Shown piece after piece: positions 26,405 through 35,357 of a stretch of DNA of 64,000 bases (the first letter of the stretch is position 1; the number at the start of each line of letters is the position of its first letter). A program made the position numbers and the translations under genes. Source of the DNA: Nocardia brasiliensis IFM 10847 (GTDB taxonomy: Bacteria; Actinomycetota; Actinomycetes; Mycobacteriales; Mycobacteriaceae); the NCBI RefSeq assembly GCF_000710915.1, contig NZ_BAUA01000153.1, positions 1 through 64,000 on the forward strand. The letters run 5' to 3'. The notes beneath the pieces are model-generated. The model worked only from the letters and a program-made list of their open reading frames with translations, searched no databases and was not told the origin of the DNA.

Positions 26405-27171
26405 GCGGTGAGCTGCTTGCGCGTCTGCTCGTCGGCCGGGAAGAAGGATTCGATGGCGAGTTCGGCGACGGTGACGTTCATCGGCGTGCCGAACACGGTG
26501 GTGACGCTCAGGAAGGACAGTTCCGCGCCCTCGTGCCGCAACCGCAACGGGACCACCGACTGGTCGGGTTCGGGCAGCATCGGATCGATCTCGCCGCCCG
26601 GATAGGCGCGCAACTCCTCGAACAGTGCGGCCAGCTGCGGCGAACCGGTGACCTCGACCTGCCGGGCCAGCCGCGCGAACAGATGACCCCGCCATTGCGC
26701 CAGGTTGACGATGCGACCCGCCAATCCGTCCGGGTGCAGGCTCAGACGCAGCGCGTTCACCGGCGGTTGCAGCAGGGCCGGGTCGATGCCGGTGAGCATC
26801 AGCGCCACAACGGAATTCGCGTCGATCATGGTCCAGTTCTGGTCGATCGCCAGCGCCGGATACGGCTCGTGACCGATCAGGATCTGCTCCATCGCACCGC
26901 GGATCGCGTCCATCGCGGGCGTGTCCAGCGCCGGTTCCGCATAGGCCGGCGCGTACCCCGCCGCGAGCAGCAGCCGATTGCGCTCACGCAACGGTATGTC
27001 CAGGTGCTCGCTCAAATGCACCAGCATCGTCCGGCTCGGTGTCGCCCGCCCCGTCTCGATGAAGCTGAGATGCCGAGCCGAGGTCTGCGCCCGCCCCGCC
27101 AGCTCCAACTGACTCAGCCGTCGCTCCAACCGCCAATGCCGCAACAAATCCCCCGCCGTCCGCCCAGTCAC
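26401..27171 (-). CDS. XRE/MmyB-type transcriptional regulator
   Basis: A 256-residue regulator. The N-terminal HTH (about 5-65) has LLRHWRLERRLSQLELAGRAQTS with ARHLSFIETGRA. The C-terminal MmyB-like ligand-binding domain includes ALAIDQNWTMIDANSVVALM, a signature of this group. It probably represses its own operon through the palindrome at 27206-27222. The kinase gene downstream is translationally coupled. Confidence 0.88.
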   Translation of the reverse strand: MTGRTAGDLLRHWRLERRLSQLELAGRAQTSARHLSFIETGRATPSRTMLVHLSEHLDIPLRERNRLLLAAGYAPAYAEPALDTPAMDAIRGAMEQILIGHEPYPALAIDQNWTMIDANSVVALMLTGIDPALLQPPVNALRLSLHPDGLAGRIVNLAQWRGHLFARLARQVEVTGSPQLAALFEELRAYPGGEIDPMLPEPDQSVVPLRLRHEGAELSFLSVTTVFGTPMNVTVAELAIESFFPADEQTRKQLTA

Positions 27172-27205
27172 CCCCCGATCCTACGAACACCCCCACCCGC
27201 AGACC

Positions 27206-27222
27206 ATTACCTCCCAGGTAAT
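27206..27222. promoter_or_regulatory. operator palindrome upstream of MmyB-type regulator
   Basis: ATTACCT-CCC-AGGTAAT is a perfect 7-bp inverted repeat, 34 bp upstream of the regulator's start codon and clearly AT-richer than its surroundings. The position suggests autoregulation of the regulator/kinase operon. Confidence 0.75.
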
Positions 27223-27275
27223 GAACCCGCCGCGCCGCGCGCCCCTTCTGATCGAACGCAACTGACGTGGCGCGC

Positions 27276-27944
27276 TCACGCACCCCTGGCTCGCAACAGA
27301 CGCACCGCCGGTTCCGGCACTTGCTCGGCGGCGACGGCCGCGGTGACTGTCACCCCGGCGGCGGCGAAATCTGTGGCGGCTCGGTCTATGTGGTCGGCGG
27401 AGGTGACGATTACGGCGGTGGTCGCGCCGATCTCGCGCATGAGGCGGGCGGTGTGGGCCGCGTTTTCGACGGTCGAGCGGGCCATGGGCTCGCGATGGAT
27501 GCGGTCGGGGGCGATGCCGTTTGCGATGAGCCACTGCGCCATCGCGTCCGCCTCGGTGATGCCGTTGTGCGGGTTGCCGCCGGTCACGATGACCGGTGCG
27601 GCGGGGGCGAGCACTGCCTCGAGCCAGCCCGCACGCAGGCGGTCGACCAGGGTCGGTCGCATGGTGCCGTCGGGTAACAGACCGTAGCCGAGGACCACGA
27701 TCGCGGTGCCTGGCGCGTAGCGCGGCGGCGGAGGCGAAATGACCAGCGGTGCACGCTTTTCCAATGCCGAGAGCACCACGCCGACCAGTTCGGCGAGCGG
27801 TGCGGGCAGCGCCCGCACCGCGTCCGCGGGCCGGATCGGTTCCGCGTGCGCGGGACACTGCGCGACCGCGACCGTGAGCCCCGCCAGCAGTCCCGTGGCC
27901 GGATATAGAATTCGCCGGAGCAGAGCGGAATTCTTGTTGCGCAT
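27276..27944 (-). CDS. YdcF/SanA-like DUF218 protein, exported
   Basis: A 222-residue protein with a signal peptide (RRILYPATGLLAGLTVAVAQ, cleavage near AHA). The DUF218 core follows: AIVVLGYGLLPDGTMRPTLVDRL, VIVTGGNPHNGITEADAM, ARSTVENAAHTARLM and VIVTSADHIDRAA. The family (YdcF, SanA, ElyC) is linked to envelope integrity and may act on wall or lipid intermediates. The conserved Gly-rich and Glu/Asn motifs are intact. It acts outside the membrane. Confidence 0.85.
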   Translation of the reverse strand: MRNKNSALLRRILYPATGLLAGLTVAVAQCPAHAEPIRPADAVRALPAPLAELVGVVLSALEKRAPLVISPPPPRYAPGTAIVVLGYGLLPDGTMRPTLVDRLRAGWLEAVLAPAAPVIVTGGNPHNGITEADAMAQWLIANGIAPDRIHREPMARSTVENAAHTARLMREIGATTAVIVTSADHIDRAATDFAAAGVTVTAAVAAEQVPEPAVRLLRARGA

Positions 27945-28153
27945 AATATCTCCGCGACATCATGTGCGAGACGACAATGGCCTCGGCACAAAGGGAAGAA
28001 TACGCAACAAGATTCGCCCGACTATCGGCGAAAAGCACTGATTCCGTTCCGTTCCTGGATAATTCACCGCCGTCGGCCGCACCACGCTGTGATGCCACGC
28101 CCCTGGCTGTGACCTCGATATATATTCGCAGGGCCGTTACTCGAGACCGATCA

Positions 28154-29356
28154 CTATTGCGGCCCGTCCGATGGGACAAATCCCAATCGAGCCACCAATG
28201 CCGAACGCAGATACCACAATCCACCGGCCCGGGCCGGGTCGAAGCCGGTGAGTTCCCCGATGCGCCGCAGCCGATAGTCGACGGTATTCGGATGCACCCC
28301 GAGCTGTTCGGCGGTGCGCTGCCTGCTCAGATCGCTGTCGATGTAGAGCTGCAAGGTCTCCCGCAGATCCGGATGTTCGTCCAGCGGCGCGAGATGATGG
28401 CCGAGCACGTCGCGGCCGATCCCCGGACGACTCAACTGATGCTGCAACGCCAGTTCGGCGAAACGGTGCACGCCGGGCCCGCGACCCAATCGCTGTGCGG
28501 TATCGAGCAATTCGTGCGCTTGCCGGGCCGCTGCGGGCACCCCCTCGGGACGGGCGAGCACGACGGTGGCGGTGACCGGGACGCACGCCGCCGCGGCCAG
28601 CGCCTGCACCAGATCGTCGAGTTCGGCGTCGGCACGCGCGGTGCCGGGCACGAGTATCGTGCCCCCGTCGACCGAGAGCAGCGAGAGCGCCTGGCCGCCG
28701 AGTTCGGTCGCGAGCGCGGATTGCAGGCGGCGCAGCTTGCGCCGGGCGACCACCTGCCGATCCAGCTCGGGCCGTTCTTCGTCGGGGTGCGCGGGCAGCG
28801 CGATGGCGAGCACGAAATACTCTGCGGCGAAGGACAACTCGCTGCCCGCCAGGTGCCCGCCGAGCAGCGCCGAGGTCAGGTTGTGGGTCTCGGTCTGATG
28901 TTCGGCCGCGTCCGCCTTGTGCTCGCGGACGTAAGCCTTGCTCACCTCGACGGTGACCAGTTCGGACAGCTCGACCACCCGGGCGATGCCGGTGACCACG
29001 CCGAGCGCGTCCGCGGGGCCCGGCCGGGCGATCAGGTCCAGTCCGAGCTTGCACCCCTCGTTCACCGCGTGCAGCACCGTGTCGATGGGGATGCCCGCGC
29101 CGGCGCACTCCCCCGCGGCGGATTCCAGCCGATCGGTGACGGTGGGCACCGGATGCCCGTTCAACCGCTGGATCAACCACTCCAGGCAGATTCGTACCAC
29201 GGCCTTGACCTCGCCGCGCTGCACGGTCTCCGCTATCGGGCCGGTCGCCAGATGAGTGATGACGGTCCGCGTCAACACGTCGAGATCGCGGGCGGACGAC
29301 GAGATCTGGCGGCGTAGCACACCACATTCGGGGCGATCGAGACTGTCGATGGTCAC
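28154..29356 (-). CDS. PucR-family transcriptional regulator
   Basis: A 400-residue regulator with an N-terminal helical sensor region (about 1-160), a degenerate GGDEF-like middle part (about 165-290) and a C-terminal PucR helix-turn-helix (LQLYIDSDLSRQRTAEQLGV, HPNTVDYRLRRIGELTG near 345-385). PucR proteins act as metabolite-responsive activators or repressors. There is no adjacent operon that reveals the target. A small palindrome lies upstream at 29381-29395. Confidence 0.88.
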   Translation of the reverse strand: MTIDSLDRPECGVLRRQISSSARDLDVLTRTVITHLATGPIAETVQRGEVKAVVRICLEWLIQRLNGHPVPTVTDRLESAAGECAGAGIPIDTVLHAVNEGCKLGLDLIARPGPADALGVVTGIARVVELSELVTVEVSKAYVREHKADAAEHQTETHNLTSALLGGHLAGSELSFAAEYFVLAIALPAHPDEERPELDRQVVARRKLRRLQSALATELGGQALSLLSVDGGTILVPGTARADAELDDLVQALAAAACVPVTATVVLARPEGVPAAARQAHELLDTAQRLGRGPGVHRFAELALQHQLSRPGIGRDVLGHHLAPLDEHPDLRETLQLYIDSDLSRQRTAEQLGVHPNTVDYRLRRIGELTGFDPARAGGLWYLRSALVARLGFVPSDGPQ

Positions 29357-29380
29357 CAGTGGCCTCCTAGTCTCCCTACT

Positions 29381-29395
29381 CCGCAGTCACTGCGG
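29381..29395. promoter_or_regulatory. palindrome upstream of PucR-family gene
   Basis: CCGCAGT-C-ACTGCGG is a perfect 7-bp inverted repeat 25 bp upstream of the PucR start codon, consistent with an operator for autoregulation. Confidence 0.4.
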
Positions 29396-29620
29396 CGTTG
29401 GCGGCAAGTAACCGAGGACTTCTGCCACGCCGAGAACTTCGTTGTTACCGGGGTCTTTGTTCTTGGCAGCAACGGTAAACCGAGCGCCCGCTCACCTTCT
29501 ACTCCTCTTTAGGCGGCCGGCGACAACCCCGCCTGTCGCCGCTCACCAGGCAAAATGCCAGACCGAGGCCCGCGGCATGGTGTATCGCGCAGTACCGGAG
29601 ATAGCGAGGTGCTCACTTTT

Positions 29621-30250
29621 TCAGGCCTGGACCCGCTTGATCTCGGCATCCATCCAGGCGGCCATCATCCTGGCCGTCATCCGGACCGCCTCGGCCCGCT
29701 CGGCGGTGTCCACCTCGAGCGCCGAGGCCCGCAGTACCGCGGCGAAACCGGTGTTGATCAGCACGAAGGTCATCACGTCGTACTCGTGGTCGTCACCGGG
29801 GCCGAGTACCTGGATGACCATCACCTTCACCAGCAAGCGCAGCCGCGGTTCGAACTCGGGGATACCGCTGTTGTAGAACTGCACCCCGGCCACCAGCGCC
29901 CGCACCAGCAGCGCGTTCTCCACCAGTTCGTCGGTGATCACCTCCAGGATCTCGGTGATCACCTCCAGGCTGGGCTTCTCGCCGAGCCCGAACACCCGCT
30001 GGGAGAAGCGGCGCTCGATGTTTTCGAGCAGGCGCCGCAGCAGTTCCTCGACCATCACCGAGCGGTCGGTGAAGTACCGGTACACCGTCCCGATGCTGAC
30101 CCCGGCCTCGGCCGCGATCCGGTTGGTCGAGGTGTTGGCGATACCGCGTTCGCCGAACAACCGGGCGGCGGTGTCGAGGATGTGCTCGCGCGTCGCCCGG
30201 GCACGTTCCTGGGTAGGACGCCTGCGCTCCCCCACGGCTTTCGACGGCAT
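29621..30250 (-). CDS. TetR-family transcriptional repressor
   Basis: A 209-residue TetR protein: basic N-terminal arm, HTH at about 15-60 (HILDTAARLFGERGIANTST, EAGVSIGTVYRYFTDRS), and a helical ligand-binding domain. It is divergent from the ABC1 kinase gene, with a good inverted repeat between them, so it likely represses both. The ligand is unknown. Confidence 0.9.
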   Translation of the reverse strand: MPSKAVGERRRPTQERARATREHILDTAARLFGERGIANTSTNRIAAEAGVSIGTVYRYFTDRSVMVEELLRRLLENIERRFSQRVFGLGEKPSLEVITEILEVITDELVENALLVRALVAGVQFYNSGIPEFEPRLRLLVKVMVIQVLGPGDDHEYDVMTFVLINTGFAAVLRASALEVDTAERAEAVRMTARMMAAWMDAEIKRVQA

Positions 30251-30279
30251 CGGGTACTCCTGCCTGCTGTCGTGCAGAA

Positions 30280-30300
30280 AATGAGCTTCGCTCAGTTTAG
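30280..30300. promoter_or_regulatory. putative TetR operator
   Basis: AAAATGAGC (30280-30288) and GCTCAGTTT (30292-30300) pair with one mismatch around TTC in the gap between the divergent TetR and ABC1 kinase genes. Size and position fit a TetR-family operator. Confidence 0.6.
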
Positions 30301-30371
30301 CCCCGCCCGGAAGTATGCGAGAGTGGGTGCCACCGCGTCACGCGGCATGTTGGGCCAACGGAGGTACGACA

Positions 30372-31733
30372 GTGGGCGATCGGGTGCCGAAGGGCCGTCT
30401 CGCGCGCGGCAGCAAGCTCGGCCGCCTGGCCGCGGGCCAGGCCCTGCGGGGCGTCGGAACCCGATTGTCCATGGTCGGGAAGCCTGAAGCGGCTCGGCAG
30501 GTCCTCGCCGAACGATCGACACTGCAAGCGGCACAACAGCTCGTCACCGTGCTCGGCGGCCTGAAAGGCGCGGCGATGAAGCTCGGGCAGATGCTCTCGG
30601 TGCTCGACGTCGATCTACTGCCGGAATCGCATCGGGAGATGTTCAGGGTCAAGCTCGCCGAATTGCGCGATCAGGCTCCCGCCGTGGCGTTTTCGACCAT
30701 GCGCGCGGTGATCGAGGACGATCTCGGGCCGCTGGCACGGGTTTTCGCCGATTTCGACGAAACCGCGATCGCCGCGGCCTCGATCGGACAGGTGTATCGG
30801 GCCCGGTTGCACGACGGACGCCAGGTCGCGGTCAAGGTCAAATATCCGGGAGTGGACGCCGCCGTCGAGGCGGACATGCGCAATCTGGCGATGTTCAGCA
30901 AGTTGTGGAAGTCCATGCTGCCCAGCGCCGCCGACGCCGAGGTGCTCGACGAGATCGCACGCAATATCGGCAGCGAACTCGACTACCTGCGCGAGGCGCG
31001 GACCCAGCACCGGGTAGCCGCACGCTACCGCGGACACCCGTTCGTCACGGTGCCCGACAGCGTCGAAGAGCTCTGCGGTCCACAGGTTTTGGTGACGGAG
31101 TACCTCGAAGGTCAGCCCTACCAAGAGATTCGGCGGCTGCCGACCGCGGACCGGGACCGGATCGGCGAGCTGATCTATCGCTTCTACGTCGGATCCCTGT
31201 TCACCGATCTCGAATTCTGCGGGGACCCGCATCCCGGCAATATCCTGCTCGCGGCCGACGGCAGGCTCGGTTTCGTGGATTTCGGCCTCTACCACCGCAT
31301 GGACCCGGAGCACGTCGAGGTGGAACGCGCCTGCTTGCAGGCGGCCGGCGAATGCCGCGCCGACGATCTGTTCGACATGTGGGTCGCGCGCGGCATCATC
31401 GATCCCGACTCCGGTGTCGACGCCGAGGAGGTACTCGACTACGTGTGGGCCGCCGCCGGTTGGCACCTGGTCGACGAGGAGATCACCATCACCCCCGAAC
31501 TCGCCACGGGGGCTTTGATTCTCGCCGTCGACCCCAGAGCAGCCGAGTTCCGCGGCATGCGCAAACAGCGACTGCCCGCCGAGCACGTCTTCTCCCGGCG
31601 CGCCGATCTGTTCACCTTCGCCGCGCTGGGACAGCTGGAGACCACCAACAATTGGCACCGGATCGCCCGCGAGTGGCTCTACGACGAGCCGCCGGTCACC
31701 GAGATCGGACGAGCCACTCGACGGTTCCGCTGA
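30372..31733 (+). CDS. ABC1/AarF/UbiB-type atypical kinase
   Basis: A 453-residue protein of the UbiB/ABC1 family. Landmarks are the KxGQ motif (LKGAAMKLGQML near 60), the Ala-rich nucleotide loop AAASIGQVYRARL, VAVKVKYPG with the ATP-binding Lys, and the catalytic GDPHPGNIL and VDFGLY motifs. Members are ATPases or kinases tied to isoprenoid quinone or lipid metabolism, often membrane-associated. The GTG start at 30372 has GGAGG 9 nt upstream. Control by the divergent TetR protein is likely. Confidence 0.88.
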   Translation: MGDRVPKGRLARGSKLGRLAAGQALRGVGTRLSMVGKPEAARQVLAERSTLQAAQQLVTVLGGLKGAAMKLGQMLSVLDVDLLPESHREMFRVKLAELRDQAPAVAFSTMRAVIEDDLGPLARVFADFDETAIAAASIGQVYRARLHDGRQVAVKVKYPGVDAAVEADMRNLAMFSKLWKSMLPSAADAEVLDEIARNIGSELDYLREARTQHRVAARYRGHPFVTVPDSVEELCGPQVLVTEYLEGQPYQEIRRLPTADRDRIGELIYRFYVGSLFTDLEFCGDPHPGNILLAADGRLGFVDFGLYHRMDPEHVEVERACLQAAGECRADDLFDMWVARGIIDPDSGVDAEEVLDYVWAAAGWHLVDEEITITPELATGALILAVDPRAAEFRGMRKQRLPAEHVFSRRADLFTFAALGQLETTNNWHRIAREWLYDEPPVTEIGRATRRFR

Positions 31734-31774
31734 CCTACCCGGCCGATCCCGCGGCCGAGCGCGGCGCCGCGTCG

Positions 31775-31984
31775 ATGAGTTCGACCATATCGGGCGATCC
31801 TCCAGCAGGAGAGCAGTTCTCGCTCGGTCTGCCGGACGCCGAAGCGTTCCTCGACGGCGACGAGACCGATCGCGACGGCGACCGAGCCGAGGCCGAGATC
31901 GCCGACGGCGGTCGTGGATCGAATGATCCGACCGCGCTCAACGAACGGCCCGGGGCGGTGCGGACATCAACTGTCGGACGATGA
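31775..31984 (+). CDS. small acidic ORF, doubtful
   Basis: A 69-codon frame (begins MSSTISGDPPAGEQFSLGLP, then Asp/Glu-rich) lies in the 309-bp gap before the first cluster gene. It has a GTG- or ATG-type start but only a weak ribosome binding site, and the first codons are less GC-biased at third positions than real genes here. No family is recognised. It may be a small protein or peptide, or just untranslated leader. Confidence 0.25.
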   Translation: MSSTISGDPPAGEQFSLGLPDAEAFLDGDETDRDGDRAEAEIADGGRGSNDPTALNERPGAVRTSTVGR

Positions 31985-32042
31985 TCCGGCCTCGGTCCCG
32001 GAAATAGACTCGCAGCGTGCACAAGGCACGAAAGGCCCGGCC

Positions 32043-33158
32043 GTGACGCCGCGCATCTTGGTGGTGGGCGGCGGTATCGCGGGCCTGACCCTGGCCGCGG
32101 CGTTGCGGCGCAACGGCATCGAGCCCACGGTCGTCGAACGGGTCGCCCGATACGGGGATGTCGGGTATGTGATCACGCTGTGGCCGATGGGTCGCGCGGT
32201 GGTGCGGCACCTGGGTCTCGGCGATCGCTTCGACGCGCTGACCGTGCCGATCAACACCTACGCCACCCACGTCGACGGCGGCGGAGCGCTGCGCGCGTTC
32301 GACTTCGGCGGCCGGCTCGGCGACGGTGTGCCCCGGGCGCTGCGGCGTGCCGAACTCATCGAATTGCTCGGGTCCTACGGCGGCGGCACCCGGGTGCGGA
32401 TGGCGCGCACCGTCACCGACCTCGACCAGGACGAACGAATCGTGCGGGCGCGCTTCGACGACGGCACGACGGCCGAATTCGACGTGGTGGTGGGCGCCGA
32501 CGGCATCGATTCGGCGGTGCGCGCCCTGATCGCGGGCCCTGTGCGCATGCGCCGCAGCGGCCTGCGGCTGTGGACCTGGTGGACGCCGGGCCAGGGGGTG
32601 GCGGCCGATGAGTCGCACGAATTCTGGGGTGTGGGAAGATATTTCGGCTACAACCCCACTACCGGCTCGGTAGGCTGTGCGGCCGCGCTGCCCGTCATGG
32701 GCGCGCCCGCCACTGCGACACAGCTGCGCGATCGACTGCGCGGGGTGGCCGGACCGATGGAGTGGATGATCGATGCGCTCGGCACCATCGATCGCGTCGG
32801 CTGCTTCGACCTCGACGATCTCCGGTTGCCGCAGTGGCGGTTCGGGCGCGTGGTGTTGCTCGGCGACGCGGGCGCGGCGTTTCTGCCGACCGCGGGGGTC
32901 GGGGCGTCGATGGCGATGGAATCGGCGCTGGTGCTCGCCGAGGAACTGTCGAAGGTGGACGCCGCCCAGGTCCCCGAGGCGTTGCGGCGGTACGTGCACC
33001 GCCGCCGGGCCAGGGTCGACGCGGTGCAGAACCGTTCACGCTGGTTGATCCCGGTGATGCAGCGTCGCACCAGGTTCGGCAGCGCGATGCGCAATGCCGT
33101 GCTGCGCGCGCTGCCGCAACGGATGGTGATCTCCGAGATCACCCGCTGGAATCCGTAA
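32043..33158 (+). CDS. FAD-dependent monooxygenase (cluster)
   Basis: A 371-residue class A flavoprotein hydroxylase. FAD motif VVGGGIAGLTLAAALRRNG at the start, the DG motif VVGADGIDSAVR, and the GD motif VLLGDAGAAFLPTAGVGASM are all intact. It is paralogous to the monooxygenase at 36671 (shared ITLWPMGRAV/ITLWPAGSRV region). It would hydroxylate or epoxidise an aromatic or polyene substrate with NAD(P)H and O2. GTG start with GAAAGG upstream. It is the leftmost forward gene of the cluster and convergent with the acyltransferase gene. Confidence 0.88.
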   Translation: MTPRILVVGGGIAGLTLAAALRRNGIEPTVVERVARYGDVGYVITLWPMGRAVVRHLGLGDRFDALTVPINTYATHVDGGGALRAFDFGGRLGDGVPRALRRAELIELLGSYGGGTRVRMARTVTDLDQDERIVRARFDDGTTAEFDVVVGADGIDSAVRALIAGPVRMRRSGLRLWTWWTPGQGVAADESHEFWGVGRYFGYNPTTGSVGCAAALPVMGAPATATQLRDRLRGVAGPMEWMIDALGTIDRVGCFDLDDLRLPQWRFGRVVLLGDAGAAFLPTAGVGASMAMESALVLAEELSKVDAAQVPEALRRYVHRRRARVDAVQNRSRWLIPVMQRRTRFGSAMRNAVLRALPQRMVISEITRWNP

Positions 33159-33231
33159 CCCCGAACGCCGCTACACCGGGCTCGGCAACAGCGCGGCGGA
33201 AACGGCAGCACCCGTCCGGCGCGATACCTCG

Positions 33232-34167
33232 TCACGGGTCGAACTCCCCCGGGTAGCCGAAATACCGCACCGTCGGCGCGTGGTCGCCGCGACCGATGGC
33301 TTTCGCCAGTATCCGGCTCGGCCCCACCTCTACCAACCGCGTACAACCGAGGCGCGCGAGCGTCGCGAGCACGGCGGTCCAGCGCACCGGCGCGGTCAGC
33401 TGGCGTTCGGCCAGCACCCGCCAGCGCGCGGCGCTGTACAGCCCGGCATCGGCGTTCGCGACGACCGCCACGCCGGTCCGCTCGAATTCCGCCGTCGCCA
33501 AAGCCCGCCGCAGCAGCGGTACCGCAGGCCGCATGAGCGGGGTGTGGAACGCACCGCCGACCGGTATCCGCACCACTTTCAGCCGCGCCAGTTTCGCCTC
33601 CTGGGCCACCGCGTCGACACCCTCAGCAGTACCGGACACCACGACCTGACGCGGCCCGTTCAGATTGGCCACCCAGACCCGCGCGCCACCGGCCCGCGCC
33701 GCGGCGGCGAACGCCTCGACCACTTCGCTGCTCGCGCCGAGGATCGCGGCCATCGTGCCGGGACACCGCAACGTCGCGGTGCGCATCGCCGCACCCCGCG
33801 CGGCCACGAGTTTCGTACCGGTCTCGGGTGTCAGCGCCCCCGCCGCCACCAGTGCGGTGTACTCCCCCAGGCTGTGTCCGGCGCAGGCGTGGATCGGACC
33901 GATCGAGCGATGCTCGATCAGATAGTCCAGCGCCAGCAACGACATGGTGAAGATCGCGAGTTGCGCCGAATCCGTTCTGCGCAACTCCGATTCGCCGGTG
34001 CGCAGGAGCAACTCGGCGACATCGCGCCCGGTCCAGCCGGAGACCTCGTCGACGATCCGCCACTGCGCGGTGTCGCGCCATCGCTCGCCCATCGCCGGAC
34101 GTTGCGCACCCTGGCCGGGAAAGATCAGGGCGCAGCGCTGCGGCCCGGCGGGCCGTATATCGAGCAC
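33232..34167 (-). CDS. malonyl-CoA:ACP transacylase-like acyltransferase (cluster)
   Basis: A 311-residue FabD-type acyltransferase: FPGQGAQ near 16-22, nucleophile Ser99 in GHSLGEY, Arg124 in VAARGAAM and His208 in GAFHTPLM, so the Ser-His catalytic pair and the carboxylate-binding Arg are present. It should load malonyl units onto the cluster's carrier protein. It is the only core gene on the minus strand in the left half, divergent from the AfsA-type gene at 34328. GTG start at 34167. Having its own transacylase supports independence from primary FAS. Confidence 0.88.
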   Translation of the reverse strand: MLDIRPAGPQRCALIFPGQGAQRPAMGERWRDTAQWRIVDEVSGWTGRDVAELLLRTGESELRRTDSAQLAIFTMSLLALDYLIEHRSIGPIHACAGHSLGEYTALVAAGALTPETGTKLVAARGAAMRTATLRCPGTMAAILGASSEVVEAFAAAARAGGARVWVANLNGPRQVVVSGTAEGVDAVAQEAKLARLKVVRIPVGGAFHTPLMRPAVPLLRRALATAEFERTGVAVVANADAGLYSAARWRVLAERQLTAPVRWTAVLATLARLGCTRLVEVGPSRILAKAIGRGDHAPTVRYFGYPGEFDP

Positions 34168-34327
34168 GGGACGAGCGTAACGCCCGCTGCGGCAGCGGTA
34201 TTCGGTCAGACGTTGAGCGCGGTTCACCGAACGCACGATGATTCGCACCGGCCGGCGTCGATACGCTCCCGGTAGCCGGGCCCCGCGGCCGCGTCGGCAC
34301 CGGCCCGCTGCTCGACGAGAGGCAACC
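34168..34327. promoter_or_regulatory. divergent promoter region of the cluster
   Basis: A 160-bp gap between the divergent acyltransferase and AfsA-type genes; this probably holds the main promoter of the long forward operon. TTCGGT (34201-34206) and ACCGAA (34226-34231) form a spaced inverted repeat. No clear -35/-10 pair can be assigned. Confidence 0.4.
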
Positions 34328-35344
34328 GTGGACACGACCGCAACGACAACTCGTCCTTCGTCCGATGGCAGCCGAAACGCACTGTCGGAGTTACGCTTCG
34401 AACAGACCGTGCCGCGTTCGCTGGTACACCGCAGCGCCGTCAACGAAGTGTTGCTCACCGACGCCGCGGTGCTCGGCAAGCGCGAATGGGCGGTGGCCGC
34501 GATGCTGCCGCGCAGCCACGTGCTGTTCAACGACGGCGGCAATCCGGACTACCTGGATCCGATCGCGATCATGGAGGTCACCCGGCAGGTGACCGAGTAC
34601 GTGGCGCACGCGTTCGTCCAGGTGCCGGACAATCAGTTCCTGGTCTTCCGCGATATGCGGATCGAGGTCTTCGCGCCCGAGTTCCTGCGCGCCGCGCCCG
34701 CGCCCGCTCGGGTGGTGACCATCGTCAACGCCCGTACCTCCGAGCGGCTCGCGCAGCACCCCGTGACGATCATCGTCGACGGCAACGAGTGCGCCAGGGC
34801 CGGCGGCCGATGGCTGCCGTTGCCTCAGCACTACTACGACTACACCCGGGAGAAGGCCCGCAAGAAGACGCTCGCGCGCGGACCCGAACTCGCGCGGCCC
34901 GTCGACCCCGCCGCGATGCTCGCACCGCGGCGGGTCGGCCGGGAGCACCCGAAGAACGTCCTGCTCGCGCACGGCTCGACGACCACGGCGGGCGGCATGT
35001 CCTTCCGGCTGGCCTTCGATCCGGCGCACCCGTTCTTCTTCGACCATCCGATGGACCACGTGCCCGGCATGTTGCTGCTGGAGGCCGCCCGCCAGGCGGC
35101 CCTGGCGACCCTGGCCGAGCACCGGGGCGTGCTGCCGCAGCGCTGTCTGCTCGTCGGGTGCGAGGTCGACTTCGGCAACTTCTGCGAGCCCGACCTGGTC
35201 ACGCACTGCACGGCTGCGATCGACGAAACATATTCCGGCGCTGCCGGTTTCCCACGGCGGCGGGTGCGCGTCGGCTTCCAGCAGGCGGGCGCGGCGCTCG
35301 GCGCCGTCACCCTCGACCTGCTCGACGAAACCGGTTCGGGCTGA
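34328..35344 (+). CDS. AfsA/ScbA-type double-hotdog protein (cluster)
   Basis: A 338-residue protein with the two hotdog repeats of the A-factor biosynthesis family: LVHRSAVNEVLLTDA and LDPIAIMEVTRQVTEY in the first half, FFFDHPMDHVPGMLLLEAARQ in the second. AfsA-type enzymes condense a beta-ketoacyl thioester with a glycerol-type C3 unit (DHAP) to start gamma-butyrolactone or related butenolide formation. There is no cognate TetR-type receptor gene nearby, and the gene is the first of a translationally coupled tailoring operon, so it may act in making the product rather than a hormone. GTG start at 34328 follows GAGAGG. Confidence 0.88.
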   Translation: MDTTATTTRPSSDGSRNALSELRFEQTVPRSLVHRSAVNEVLLTDAAVLGKREWAVAAMLPRSHVLFNDGGNPDYLDPIAIMEVTRQVTEYVAHAFVQVPDNQFLVFRDMRIEVFAPEFLRAAPAPARVVTIVNARTSERLAQHPVTIIVDGNECARAGGRWLPLPQHYYDYTREKARKKTLARGPELARPVDPAAMLAPRRVGREHPKNVLLAHGSTTTAGGMSFRLAFDPAHPFFFDHPMDHVPGMLLLEAARQAALATLAEHRGVLPQRCLLVGCEVDFGNFCEPDLVTHCTAAIDETYSGAAGFPRRRVRVGFQQAGAALGAVTLDLLDETGSG

Positions 35345-35357
35345 AGGGGGCACGAAC

